Origin: Bifidobacterium lemurum
Lineage (GTDB): Bacteria; Actinomycetota; Actinomycetes; Actinomycetales; Bifidobacteriaceae
DNA: 64,000 nt
Assembly (NCBI RefSeq): GCF_014898175.1
Contig: NZ_CP062948.1
Span: 1,364,001-1,428,000, forward strand
Reading direction: 5' to 3'
The position numbers and the translations under genes are program-made. This document shows positions 16,981 to 25,846 of the stretch, in pieces; the first letter of the stretch is position 1, and every line of letters starts with the position of its first letter. The notes beneath the pieces are model-generated. The model was not told where the DNA came from and did not search any database. It saw only the letters and a program-made list of their open reading frames with translations.

Positions 16981-18752
16981 CAGTCGGAGGGCAGCCTTGT
17001 CTCGATCGGCCGCCAGTCTTTCGAATGCCTGAGTCGAGACCTGGGCTTGGTGGGGTGCTGGTCGAATCCCAGTTTGCGGCTCTGGAATGGATGCAGGCCG
17101 CGCAACATGAAGATGCATAGGTCGTCATCCATCTTGCTGAGCTCGTCCGCCAGCATCAGCTCACGGCCGGTGCGTCGGTGGCTGATGGACCAACTGCCGT
17201 TCACGCCCCGGCTTTCGCTGGTCTCCCTGGTGTCGATGGTCTGCTTGCCGAGCCGTTTCGATACCCATTCCGTCGTCGATTCCTCCCCGCCGCCGTAGAA
17301 GAGAGTCGAGTCGCAGTTGCCGGTGATGGTCTCCCAATCCTTCGGATACATGCTTTTGAGCTGTCCGAGCGTCTGGAGGATGATGCTCGCTCCGACATTG
17401 CGTGACCGCATGGTGCTGATAAGACGCTCGAAATGCGGGATTCGGCCGACGTTCGCGAATTCGTCCAAAAAGCAATGCAGCGGGACGGGCAAACGTTTGT
17501 CCGGCATATTCCTGGTCCGGCGGAACACACTATCGAACAAACACTGATAAAAAATCGCGGCCAAAAAATTGAAGGTCGTGTCCTCGTCGGGGATTTTCAG
17601 ATAGATGGCCATGCGCTTGGACTTATCCGCCCCGATGAGGTCGATGCCGATGTTGTCGTCCTTGACGATTTCGCGCACCTCGTGCACCTGGAGAGGGGCG
17701 AGACGCACGCCGAGCGAGATGATGATGCTCTTCTTCGTCTCTCCGGCCCCCTGGGTGAAAGGCCTGTATTGGTCGGCGGCGAACCTCAATCCTCTGACGG
17801 TCCTGGCCGCCTGCTCGTCCCAAGCGTCCTCGTCGGCCGCGAAGATCTTCCACACCTCCTCCGCGCCCAGCATCTTGGCGTCGACCTCGCTGATCATGTT
17901 CTCGTCCTCCTCGCTGGCGCGCAGTTTGGCGGCGAGATCCACGACCGAGTTCAGGTTGCATTCACCGGCCTTTTCATCGACCTTGGTGTAGTAGACCATC
18001 GCGATAAGAGACGTGAGCAGCGCACGTTCGGACTTCACCCAAAAATCGTCGCCGGAATGTTTCTCGGCCTCGCTGCTGTCGGTGTTGGCGAGCAGATTGG
18101 ACACCAGCCGCATAATCGACACATCAGGCTTCATCGGGTCGATATATTTGAGCGGATTGAACATCGTATCGCACGTTAGGTCGATCAGGTCCAGACATCG
18201 GGTGTCATAGCCGGCGTCGCGCAGCGTCGCGGCGGTGGAGTCCCACAGCTCTCCTTTGGGGTCGGTGCACGCATAGTGCATGGTTCGCTTGAGGATGTTT
18301 GGGATGACGTAGGCGCTGGTCTTGCGTGCGCCCGAACTGCCGAGCATCAGCACGTTCAGATTGCGTTTCGTGCCGACCGTGTCAAGGCTCAAGCCCTCGG
18401 TCGCGGTCATCTGCAGATTCTGCGATGGATTGCGGTCAGTGTACGGGGCCATCTCGTCGCTTGTCGCCCATCGGGCCGAACCGTACTCCTCGCCATCGCG
18501 GTAGGTGCGTCGCATGCTCCACCGGTACAGGTGGTATAGGCCGACCGCGCATGCGCCGCCCAAACCCCAGAGCAGATCCACGCGATCCAGACTCAAGCGC
18601 AACGGCGCGCGGAACGCCATAGCGAGATGATCCATCATGGCGGATGCGTCGGAGCCTGCGGCGATGTCCGAGCGGATCTGCATGGCCATCAGGTCGGCCG
18701 CCCAGAATCCGAGCAGCATGGTCAGGATGATGGGCAAGGATTTCCTCAACAT
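16980..18752 (-). CDS. traG: VirD4/TraG-type coupling protein
   Basis: A 590-residue type IV coupling ATPase that brings the relaxase-DNA complex to the secretion channel. Two N-terminal membrane helices (about 5-25 and 62-78) precede the Walker A motif GSSGARKTSAY (about residues 136-146). Asp-Pro-Lys-Gly-Glu follows at about 167. The Walker B motif HCFLDEFANVGRIP is near 430, and the LQTLGQLKSMY sensor follows. All are standard for TraG/TcpA-like proteins. ATG with AAAGGAGCAACAACC upstream. It is the last gene of the minus-strand mobilisation operon. Confidence 0.95.
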   Translation of the reverse strand: MLRKSLPIILTMLLGFWAADLMAMQIRSDIAAGSDASAMMDHLAMAFRAPLRLSLDRVDLLWGLGGACAVGLYHLYRWSMRRTYRDGEEYGSARWATSDEMAPYTDRNPSQNLQMTATEGLSLDTVGTKRNLNVLMLGSSGARKTSAYVIPNILKRTMHYACTDPKGELWDSTAATLRDAGYDTRCLDLIDLTCDTMFNPLKYIDPMKPDVSIMRLVSNLLANTDSSEAEKHSGDDFWVKSERALLTSLIAMVYYTKVDEKAGECNLNSVVDLAAKLRASEEDENMISEVDAKMLGAEEVWKIFAADEDAWDEQAARTVRGLRFAADQYRPFTQGAGETKKSIIISLGVRLAPLQVHEVREIVKDDNIGIDLIGADKSKRMAIYLKIPDEDTTFNFLAAIFYQCLFDSVFRRTRNMPDKRLPVPLHCFLDEFANVGRIPHFERLISTMRSRNVGASIILQTLGQLKSMYPKDWETITGNCDSTLFYGGGEESTTEWVSKRLGKQTIDTRETSESRGVNGSWSISHRRTGRELMLADELSKMDDDLCIFMLRGLHPFQSRKLGFDQHPTKPRSRLRHSKDWRPIETRLPSD

Positions 18753-19213
18753 GGTTGTTGCTCCTTTCTGGTGCCGGTCTGCTGTCTTATCTGCTGTCTG
18801 CCGGACTGTTTGCCGAACGACATGATCTGCCGTTCCAGACGGGCGAGTTCGGCCAAAACGTCGCGCCTGGTTCCGACATTGAGGCCAGTGGGTGCGGTTC
18901 GAGAATCCTTCTCTTGGCGGTCCGTTGTCTGTTCCTTCGGACCACTGTGGCCGGGCTCTTGCCGGTCTGTGGCTGGTCCGGTCGAGCCGGTGGCCGAACC
19001 GTCGGTTGGGGATGACGGCAGAGGCATGCAGATTGCGAGATTCTGGTCCCGCGCGATCACCGCATCGGCTGCCGAAGCCATGTGGGCCAGCAGCGCCGTC
19101 TCAAGGTCGTCAGCCGCGTGATGTGTGATGGTCCATCCCATCCGGGTCGCCATGACCGTCAGATCAGTCAGATCGTTTCCGATGCCGACCGCGATGTTGA
19201 GTCGTGGGATCAT
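18746..19213 (-). CDS. mobilisation operon protein of unknown function
   Basis: Encodes 155 residues from an ATG overlapping the stop of the upstream OB-fold gene (ATGA). The first 70 residues are ordered (MIPRLNIAVGIGNDLTDLTV, then DDLETALLAHMASAADAVIA). The rest is polar, Ser/Thr/Gln-rich and ends with a helix (DVLAELARLERQIMSF) before a disordered tail. Its stop overlaps the traG start. I recognise no family. Position suggests a relaxosome or coupling accessory protein. Confidence 0.7.
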   Translation of the reverse strand: MIPRLNIAVGIGNDLTDLTVMATRMGWTITHHAADDLETALLAHMASAADAVIARDQNLAICMPLPSSPTDGSATGSTGPATDRQEPGHSGPKEQTTDRQEKDSRTAPTGLNVGTRRDVLAELARLERQIMSFGKQSGRQQIRQQTGTRKEQQPC

Positions 19214-19494
19214 GATTCGTTCTCTCCCTCGTGGCTGGGCGTGAGACCGAGCGTTTCCACGATGAGGTCGCATCCGTCTTCGGCTTCCGGCAATCGTCCT
19301 TTGAGTATGATCGCGCTGCCGGTGTCGGCACGGCTCTCCTGGAGATTCCGGCGATGCGCGTCGCCGACGGCGAGGGCGGTGACCTGATGGACTCCGTCGC
19401 TGGAGCGGACGTTGATTTTAAGGATCGTCTCGTCTCCGATGCGTCTTGGTTTTTGGGCCAATGTGCCCTCAAGCCAGACAATCTGCTCGTTCAC
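19210..19494 (-). CDS. small OB-fold-like protein, SSB/PriB type
   Basis: Encodes 94 residues from a GTG with AGGAGCTGCC directly upstream. The pattern of strands, VWLEGTLAQKPRRIG, ILKINVRSS, VTALAVGD, SAIILKGRLPEAEDGCDLIV, is that of the single-stranded-DNA-binding OB fold (opening LEG-x-L, closing KGRL). Single-strand binders are common in conjugation operons, where they protect the transferred strand. No acidic SSB tail is present. The fold call is by pattern only. Confidence 0.6.
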   Translation of the reverse strand: MNEQIVWLEGTLAQKPRRIGDETILKINVRSSDGVHQVTALAVGDAHRRNLQESRADTGSAIILKGRLPEAEDGCDLIVETLGLTPSHEGENES

Positions 19495-19502
19495 GGCAGC
19501 TC

Positions 19503-21437
19503 CTATCTACTGTGCTTTTGCTTGTGCTCCTGGCTGCGGTGCCTCTGGCCGGACAATGCCTCTGCGGCTTTGTCCCTCAGCATCGACAGCAGGGACCTGC
19601 GGTCGCCTTTGTCCGTCTTTCCGTCGGGTTCGGCCTGCGTGGCTGCGGCTTCTTCCTTGATCGCGGTCTCCTTGCGTTCCGTCTCATCCTTCGCGCGTTC
19701 CCTTATGGGGTTCCGGCGGTCGGTGATGTCTTGGTCGTTATGGTCGCCGACAAGGGTGTCGAGCAGCAGCAGCGCGGCCGCGCGCCGGTCCTCGGCCGAG
19801 AAACGGGTATCGGCGACGCTGCGCGCCTGCGGGACGTCATGCTGTTGTGCGTGCTGGACCGCCACACGATCGATGGCCCTCTTGGTCGCTTTCAATGCGA
19901 GTCCGGCATCGTATTTGCCCGCGTCCATATACGCGATCAATTGGTTCTGGAGCCGGTCGACGCTTTCCCAGGCATTGCCGACCGCGTATCTGGCGAGTCC
20001 GAACGCCGCTGTGTGATCGTCTTTCTGCTCGCGTAGCCGTATGACCTCACTCCGCATCTCCTCGCTCAACGGAGTTGCCGTGTCGACTGCGGGCGGCTGT
20101 TTGGCCTGCATGTCTGGCGTCTTGCGTTTGGCGGCTTTCCTCGCTTCGGCTATCGCGGCGCACAGCTTCGCGGGATCGTCGATGGTGACGCTGCGGCGCT
20201 TCTCGCCGCGTCCTTGGAACAGTTCGACGCCGCGTCCCGGACGCAAACGGACATTGACGTCCCTGCCTTCGGACTTCTGCCGTTTAATGGCGTCGGAGGC
20301 GAACAGGTCGAACGCCCACCCGTCCAAACGGCGTCCGTCGATGACTGTGCCGGCGGGCAGGCGGATGATCATCTTGTCCCACTCGCGCCCGTCTCGGGCA
20401 TGTAAAGTGTACGGGCGTGCGGCGTCATTATCGACCCATGCGTTCGGCCATCCCTTCCGTCCGTTGGGTGTCGGAGACGTTGCGGCGCGGGCTCCCGGCT
20501 CGCGCGTCCGCGCGTGGCCATCGGTGAGCAGTTGACAGGCCGTGCGGTCGATGAGTGTGTCCCAATCCTCCAACTTGCCGTCGTTCGGACGGTCGAGCAA
20601 TGGCCGCTCTCCCCTCCTGATAATGCCTCCGCGCGCCACATGATGCGTGATGTCCCACGCGTCCGGCCCTCCGTTATGGTTGCGGCTGGTCTGGTAACGG
20701 TTGTAGATTTGCCGGCCGCGCGCCATCAACTCGCTGTCGTCGAGTCTTTGCGGCGGGCTGATGGGAGCTGGGGCCACGCTGTGGGCGATGGTCTCCAATC
20801 GCGGTCCCATGTCGTCACTGTATTGCAGATGGCGCAACCCGTAGGAGTCGACCAGGCCTTGGCCGTTGACATGCCAGTCAATGGAAATCAGGTCATCCCC
20901 ACTGTCCTCAAGATACCAGGAGGACGGCTCACCTATGCCTCGCTCCAGTCCGGCTTGCAGCAGCGCGAGCCGAACCGCGTCGGGGCCGGCATCGGGCTTT
21001 GACTCCGCGCGCGCAAGTGCTTCGGCCCATCCCATCGGCAATGCCTTACCGTCGATGCGGAACGTGATGGCTCCCGGCTGCTCGACTGTTCTCACGTCTG
21101 GTTTGGCCCCGTTTGCCCATTGGGCGATGCCATTGGCAATCTGACGGGATGGGTCCGTATCCCCTGGCTGCATGATGCCGAATCCCATCGTCAATCGTGT
21201 CGAGTCGCCTTGGATGGTGTGTTGGTGCACGACGATGTCTCCGGGCTCGTAGGCCACGCCGATGGCGTCGACCCCGCTCGCGTTGGCGATGCCGGCGGTC
21301 CATAACAGGTCGCCGGACATCGCCCACCAACGTGTGGGCCATGGCGTGGGATTGGTGATGCCGTTGATTGTGTCCTGTATGATCGCGGTCCGGCGCAGCA
21401 GTGTTTCGCGCTCGATCGATGTGTTGTCCATGTCCAT
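19503..21437 (-). CDS. large conserved-looking mobilisation protein, unknown
   Basis: A 644-residue soluble protein with no signal or membrane segment. It contains an ordered N-terminal half with several WA and DG motifs and a basic central stretch (KRQKSEGRDVNVRLRPG). A helical C-terminal third ends in a charged tail (ERKETAIKEEAAATQ). The same KETAIKEEAAA segment occurs in the protein at 24384. Genes of this size between a PcfB-like protein and the coupling protein are often relaxosome accessory or primase-like proteins, but I see no catalytic motif. Start ATGGACATGGAC with AGGAG upstream. Confidence 0.75.
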   Translation of the reverse strand: MDMDNTSIERETLLRRTAIIQDTINGITNPTPWPTRWWAMSGDLLWTAGIANASGVDAIGVAYEPGDIVVHQHTIQGDSTRLTMGFGIMQPGDTDPSRQIANGIAQWANGAKPDVRTVEQPGAITFRIDGKALPMGWAEALARAESKPDAGPDAVRLALLQAGLERGIGEPSSWYLEDSGDDLISIDWHVNGQGLVDSYGLRHLQYSDDMGPRLETIAHSVAPAPISPPQRLDDSELMARGRQIYNRYQTSRNHNGGPDAWDITHHVARGGIIRRGERPLLDRPNDGKLEDWDTLIDRTACQLLTDGHARTREPGARAATSPTPNGRKGWPNAWVDNDAARPYTLHARDGREWDKMIIRLPAGTVIDGRRLDGWAFDLFASDAIKRQKSEGRDVNVRLRPGRGVELFQGRGEKRRSVTIDDPAKLCAAIAEARKAAKRKTPDMQAKQPPAVDTATPLSEEMRSEVIRLREQKDDHTAAFGLARYAVGNAWESVDRLQNQLIAYMDAGKYDAGLALKATKRAIDRVAVQHAQQHDVPQARSVADTRFSAEDRRAAALLLLDTLVGDHNDQDITDRRNPIRERAKDETERKETAIKEEAAATQAEPDGKTDKGDRRSLLSMLRDKAAEALSGQRHRSQEHKQKHSR

Positions 21438-21448
21438 GATGACGGCTC

Positions 21449-22162
21449 CTATCGGTTATGCTTTTTGGCCGGTTTGAGGGTGCGTGCGGGTTGTTGCTTC
21501 GCGGCTTCGAGATGGGCCGCCGCACGTTCGTCCAGCAGCTTGAGCGCATCGGCCCGCGTCTTCTTGCCCAGCTTGGACTTATCTGGACGTGACTCGGACT
21601 GCCGTCCGGTCGGTTGGCTTTCGGCCCGATGCTCTGGTTCGGATGATTGCTTGTCCACCTGTTTTTCGGGGAGCCCACGTTCCGGTGCGGTGGTTTCGGA
21701 CGGTGCCGTGGCCGTGATGCTTCGGTCGGGTGTCGTCATCTCCGTGGTGAGGGTCAACCCCACTTGTTCGAAAGCGCGGTTGACCGCGTGCAGCAGATGA
21801 TCTTGGTCTTTGCCTTGAAAGTGCAGATAGTAGGATCCCTGTCCGGTAGTTTCGACCGAATAGGTGATGCCGGCCTTGCGTAGTGATTTCGTCACCTCTT
21901 TGAGGCTTTCATCAGGCAGCAGGATGTCGTGCACGTCCTTGCCCATGGATTGCAGACGCGCCTCGCTGACCTTGCCCGTCTCCATCTGGTGTCTGATGGC
22001 GTCCGTGATCATTCCGGCACCTCCGGTGACGATCCTCCAGCCCGCTGCGGCAAAGCCTTTGGCGCTGTCCGCGCCGACCCGGACGATGAGACTCGCTCCG
22101 GATTCGATGATTCTGATGCCGATGTCCTTGACCTGGCTTTCAACCATTTCCTCGATTGCCAT
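21449..22162 (-). CDS. PcfB/DUF3801-like relaxosome protein
   Basis: Encodes 237 residues. The N-terminal 140 residues show the layout of PcfB-type proteins: a hydrophobic start (GIRIIESGASLIVRVGADSA), GK-x-SEARLQ, then a beta-alpha unit (KAGITYSVETTGQ-x-SYYLHFQ) and a DHLLHAVNRAF helix. A disordered Ser/Pro/Lys tail follows. In enterococcal systems PcfB binds the relaxase and coupling protein. It lies right behind the relaxase gene. Start: AAAGGAACATCATC before ATG. Confidence 0.6.
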   Translation of the reverse strand: MAIEEMVESQVKDIGIRIIESGASLIVRVGADSAKGFAAAGWRIVTGGAGMITDAIRHQMETGKVSEARLQSMGKDVHDILLPDESLKEVTKSLRKAGITYSVETTGQGSYYLHFQGKDQDHLLHAVNRAFEQVGLTLTTEMTTPDRSITATAPSETTAPERGLPEKQVDKQSSEPEHRAESQPTGRQSESRPDKSKLGKKTRADALKLLDERAAAHLEAAKQQPARTLKPAKKHNR

Positions 22163-22190
22163 GATGATGTTCCTTTCTGTTTATCGGCCG

Positions 22191-23669
22191 TCACAGGCGA
22201 TGGCCGCGTTTGACGGTCCGGTCGCGTTCCCGCTTCCGTTCCTCTGATTCCATGTCGCGCGTGCGCGCGGCGTGGCGTTCGATGGAGCCAAGGTCGTCCT
22301 CCAATTGGGCGACTCTCGTCTCCCTCAACGTCATCTCCTCGCGGGCTTCGACCTGCGCTTCGGTCGTGCCGTTGTCGATCGCGTCGGCCAGGGCTATCAC
22401 GCTTGCCTGGAGCATCGCGTGCTCGTCGCGCAGTCTTTCGCGCAGGATTTCGATGCCCTTGTCGGCGTCTCCGCCTGCTTCGCGGGTCCATCGTGTGGCC
22501 GCGTCCAACGCCTTGGCCGCCTCACGCAACCGGTCGATGCGATATCCCTGTGCCACGTAGTAGCGGCGTTGGGCGTCGCTGACACCGGCTCTGACGTCCA
22601 ACTTCGTTTCGGCTGACTTGCCAAGACTCTCCGTAGGGCGTCCGAACCACTGGTATAAGCCTCTGGCAGGCAAGGATTGCTCGTATATGCCACGACGGTC
22701 GGTCACGATCTGCGTGGCCTCATCGCTCAGATACGCGCGCCAGGTACTGCCGGCGCGCACGATTCGATCCATCGGGATGGTGATCTTCTTTTGCCGTTTA
22801 GCTCCTGGCAGCCACACCGTAACCCGGTCCCCATCTTTGTGCTCAATCAGTGAGCTGTTGAAGCTGATTGGCACCACGGCGGTCCTCGCCATACGGGCCA
22901 TGACATTGCCCATGGAATATGCTTCGCCGAGCCGGTTGTCGCGCACCTTGAAACCCGACTCCAGCAGCGTGTAGGTCAGATGTGCGCCACGGGCCTCGAC
23001 CTTGACCCCGGCCGCTTCGAGCAGTCCACGGAACTCGTCGAAGCTATGCGAGTTGGCTGCGGCGAGATCTATGGTGGTGCGCATCGCGGCCTTGACACCC
23101 TTGCCTTTGGCCTGCTCGTAGATCTCCGCGAAGCTCATGCCACGCCTATCCTGGACCGTTTCGGGATGGTCGATGACGCTGAGATTCGCGTCAAGACAGA
23201 GCCTGTCACTGATCTGCCGCCACTGGTCGATGATGTCTTTCGGCAGGCGCATATGCAGATGCGGCTCCATCTGCTGCGCGGCGCAGATGATGAGGTGGTT
23301 ATGTAGATGCGGCCGGTTCGTGTGCGTGGCGACCACGAATTTGAAATCACCTCCGGTGATCTCCTCGGCCAGCCTGACACCCAACTCGTGCACTTGCTCC
23401 GCCGTCACCGGATCATCCGGCGCGAACGAATGCTTAAGGTGGATAGCCCACACGGTGTCCCGGCGGATGCCCTGCGGAGCGGCTCTCAAATCGGCTTCCA
23501 TAGGACGCGCGAGACGCTCTCCGTCATGTCGTTCGGTGCTGTAGCTGGAGCTGACCAGCGCGCCGTCCTCGGTCTTCGTCCGGTCGATGACATAGCTGAT
23601 CGCGTCGGCCAACGGCGTCGCCGACGTGTATCGCGTCTTGACCTTCCTCCCCATCGTCACCACGGCCAT
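22191..23669 (-). CDS. mobA: MobP-type relaxase
   Basis: A 492-residue relaxase that nicks oriT and pilots the strand into the recipient. The metal-binding histidine triad is in HTNRPHLHNHLIIC (about 115-128). The catalytic tyrosine is probably one of those near the N-terminus (about residues 10-24). The C-terminal half is helical and basic (ERKRERDRTVKRGHRL). The ATG at 23669 has GGAGGGG seven bases upstream and overlaps the mobC stop; GTG at 23672 is an alternative. Confidence 0.9.
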   Translation of the reverse strand: MAVVTMGRKVKTRYTSATPLADAISYVIDRTKTEDGALVSSSYSTERHDGERLARPMEADLRAAPQGIRRDTVWAIHLKHSFAPDDPVTAEQVHELGVRLAEEITGGDFKFVVATHTNRPHLHNHLIICAAQQMEPHLHMRLPKDIIDQWRQISDRLCLDANLSVIDHPETVQDRRGMSFAEIYEQAKGKGVKAAMRTTIDLAAANSHSFDEFRGLLEAAGVKVEARGAHLTYTLLESGFKVRDNRLGEAYSMGNVMARMARTAVVPISFNSSLIEHKDGDRVTVWLPGAKRQKKITIPMDRIVRAGSTWRAYLSDEATQIVTDRRGIYEQSLPARGLYQWFGRPTESLGKSAETKLDVRAGVSDAQRRYYVAQGYRIDRLREAAKALDAATRWTREAGGDADKGIEILRERLRDEHAMLQASVIALADAIDNGTTEAQVEAREEMTLRETRVAQLEDDLGSIERHAARTRDMESEERKRERDRTVKRGHRL

Positions 23670-24043
23670 CACTGCCCCTCCAACACCGCGTCGGCATACT
23701 GCTCGACCAGCCGATAGAACATGTCGTTGAGCGTGCGCATCTCGTCCTCGACCGCGCGCAACTGCTCCCGCGTGACGCTCTTCGAGACGTTCGCCTGATG
23801 CGCGATCTGATTGATGTTCTGCCCGATACGACGGATCTCCCGATTGATTTTCGCCGGATCCGTCGCGACCTTGATCGTGGTGACATGCCCATCCAACAGC
23901 AACGAACGAGCGAACCTGCCGAAGTCCATATACGGCGCATCAGCCTTGACCAAGGCATACGTCTCCTGTAGCTGAGCCCACTCCTCATCGCTGAACGTGA
24001 TGGTCTTCCGCACGCCCCGATGACGGCCGCTGACCCATCCCAT
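23669..24043 (-). CDS. mobC: MobC-like relaxosome protein
   Basis: Encodes 124 residues. The N-terminal strand RKTITFSDEEWAQLQ and following helices fit a ribbon-helix-helix domain. The second half has the MobC signature IRRIGQNINQIAHQANV and a final helix. MobC binds next to oriT, bends or melts the nic region and recruits the relaxase. It is the first gene of the minus-strand operon; the region upstream is the likely oriT. Confidence 0.92.
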   Translation of the reverse strand: MGWVSGRHRGVRKTITFSDEEWAQLQETYALVKADAPYMDFGRFARSLLLDGHVTTIKVATDPAKINREIRRIGQNINQIAHQANVSKSVTREQLRAVEDEMRTLNDMFYRLVEQYADAVLEGQ

Positions 24044-24059
24044 CAGAGGTTCGTTCCGC

Positions 24060-24322
24060 TCTGCGTTCGCTGTGTTCGAGTCGCCGTTGGCGCTCTTCGG
24101 AGGCTCCGCCGACTATGGGGTTCGGGTCTCCCGGCAAGCGAGGACCGGCACGGTCCGGCAGCATTTGTACGTACAAATGCGTCGCTTGCTACCTCCGAAC
24201 CCGATGCCTCGGGTCGGAGGCAACCATGTCCCGAGACCATGCGGGTTTTTCCGGTTTTCTGCATTTTCCCCTCCTCGACTTTTCGGATCGCGATTACGTT
24301 GAAATCTGATGAGGCAATCATC
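24060..24322. other. candidate origin of transfer (oriT)
   Basis: About 260 bases of non-coding DNA lie directly upstream of mobC. They hold a perfect 20-bp palindrome GCATTTGTACGTACAAATGC (24161-24180). A hairpin follows with arms CCTCCG-n2-CCCGA and TCGGG-n-CGGAGG (24192-24220). The long-range pair GGGTTCGG (24118) and CCGAACCC (24195) enclose the palindrome. Nested inverted repeats beside mobC and relaxase genes are typical of oriT. The nic site cannot be fixed by eye. Confidence 0.6.
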
Positions 24323-24354
24323 AGCCCGTTTCGCAAAATCGAGGCGGGGAAAAC
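24323..24354 (-). promoter_or_regulatory. conserved 45-bp element, copy 3, reversed
   Basis: CCCGTTTCGCAAAATCGAGG then CGGGGAAAACGG is the reverse complement of the core at 8265-8295. A weaker, opposite copy (CATTTTCCCC-n-CCTCGACTTTT) lies at about 24261-24284, giving a large inverted repeat between the divergent operons. It may control mobC or the gene at 24384, or be part of oriT. Confidence 0.5.
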
Positions 24355-24383
24355 GGAAAATCGCATTGCGTAGGAGGAGAACA

Positions 24384-24773
24384 ATGGCGATGAGGAAAAG
24401 CATGGTGAAGCAGCTCGCGGAGCAGGTCCTGCAACATGACCGCGAATTGCTCAAGCGCAAGGAGACCGCGATCAAGGAAGAGGCCGCCGCTCTCGTAGAA
24501 CTTCGCACCGCCGCTGAACGGCTGCGCGCGGCGACGAAGCAACTTTCCGACCTCGGATTCTCGACCAGGACGATGGCGGACACGCTTGGAATGAGCAACC
24601 AGGAACTGCGCATCGCGCGCGATACCGCATGCGCGCTTATCCTGCCGAGCGGTCAACCCCAGACGGAATCAGATGCCGACAAAACCAACAACCCCGAAAT
24701 AGGTGAAAACGGCGGAGAAAATGCCGCCGCGTCCTCGACCACTCCTGAGAGCGACAGCGGACACGAGTGGTGA
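24384..24773 (+). CDS. helical DNA-binding-like protein of the element
   Basis: Encodes 129 residues, start with AGGAGGAGAACA upstream. It has a helical N-terminus (VKQLAEQVLQHDRELLKRKETAIKEEAAALVELRTAAERL, in parts). A likely helix-turn-helix follows (DLGFSTRTMADTLGMSNQEL), then a disordered acidic tail. The short segment KETAIKEEAAA is shared with the protein at 19503-21437, and the underlying DNA is identical over 26 bases. A regulator or relaxosome accessory role is likely, not proven. Confidence 0.65.
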   Translation: MAMRKSMVKQLAEQVLQHDRELLKRKETAIKEEAAALVELRTAAERLRAATKQLSDLGFSTRTMADTLGMSNQELRIARDTACALILPSGQPQTESDADKTNNPEIGENGGENAAASSTTPESDSGHEW

Positions 24774-24775
24774 CC

Positions 24776-25744
24776 ATGGCTGACGAAAACGAAAGCGAAA
24801 TCGACCTCGGCGAGTGGAGCGACTTCATCACCTTCTACCGTCGGCCCGGGCGCACCGGACGTGAATTTGCGAGCGAGAGCGAACTTGCCGAACAGCTAAG
24901 GGACGAACGCCGCCAACGAGAGGAACAACGGCTCAAGCGGAGAGAAGCCTATCGTCGCTATGAAGCCGAACACCGCGACGAGATCCGCCGCCGCCAACGC
25001 GAGCGATACCACGAGCGCATGGCGAACGATCCCGAATATCGGGAACGCCAAAGAGCCAACCATGCCCGCTACAACGAGCGGCACCGCAAAACATCCTCCA
25101 CTCCTGCCTTAACCGAGAAGAAGACTACAGCCGAGAAGAGTGCAGCTAGGAAGAAAGCGCCACCAGAAAAGAAAAAGGCAGCAGTCAAGAAAAAGACAGC
25201 CGAGGAGAAAGCGGCAGCCAAACAGCGTCCCCAGCCTGAAATACTGGATGCGGCTCAAATCGAGGAACGGGAAAACCGCAGAAAAGAACGCGCGCGCGAA
25301 CGTTACCGTGAACGCATGGCGAACGATCCCGAATACCGGGAACGACGGCTTGGATACTGGAGGGAGCGCCACCAGAAAAGAAAGAGCGATCCCGAATACA
25401 GAGCGAGCAAAATCAAAGCGGCGCAACGTTACCGTGAGCGGCATAAAGATGATCCCGAATACCAGGCGCGGCGAAAGGAGTCCAATAAGAAGAGATATGT
25501 CCTCCAAAAAAAGAAAACCCAGGATCCCGAAACCATCATCAGGCTCTATGAATTCTGGAAACAGCAGTACGAAAAAATGCTGAGCGACATCGAGCAGGAA
25601 TCTCGGGGCGCGGACGCGGTCAATCAGAAAAAGACGACGGCTGATGTGCTCGCCTTGCTTGAGGAGCGGACGCCGGACCATGACAGCGCCAAGACATCTC
25701 CGTCGCCTCCGAATCGGTCCCCGCGCAAATCGACGCGTCAGTAG
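24776..25744 (+). CDS. charged repeat protein with DPEYR motifs
   Basis: Encodes 322 residues, extremely rich in Arg, Lys and Glu. The motif YRERMANDPEYRER and its variants recur at least four times (DPEYRERQ, DPEYRERR, DPEYRASK, DPEYQARR). Between the first and second blocks lies a Lys/Ala/Pro-rich linker of about 50 residues like that of histone H1-type proteins. It probably binds nucleic acid. The motif resembles the arginine-rich spacers of phage and mobile-element HNH proteins, but no nuclease core is visible. Start ATG at 24776, or GTG at 24767 overlapping the previous stop. Confidence 0.65.
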   Translation: MADENESEIDLGEWSDFITFYRRPGRTGREFASESELAEQLRDERRQREEQRLKRREAYRRYEAEHRDEIRRRQRERYHERMANDPEYRERQRANHARYNERHRKTSSTPALTEKKTTAEKSAARKKAPPEKKKAAVKKKTAEEKAAAKQRPQPEILDAAQIEERENRRKERARERYRERMANDPEYRERRLGYWRERHQKRKSDPEYRASKIKAAQRYRERHKDDPEYQARRKESNKKRYVLQKKKTQDPETIIRLYEFWKQQYEKMLSDIEQESRGADAVNQKKTTADVLALLEERTPDHDSAKTSPSPPNRSPRKSTRQ

Positions 25745-25846
25745 TATCCACCGCATGCGATGAGTCCACACATCACTCTTGGACTTTCGGCGCGGCGATC
25801 GTCTCGCTAACTTAAAAATCAACAACCACACGACAAAGGAGCAGAA

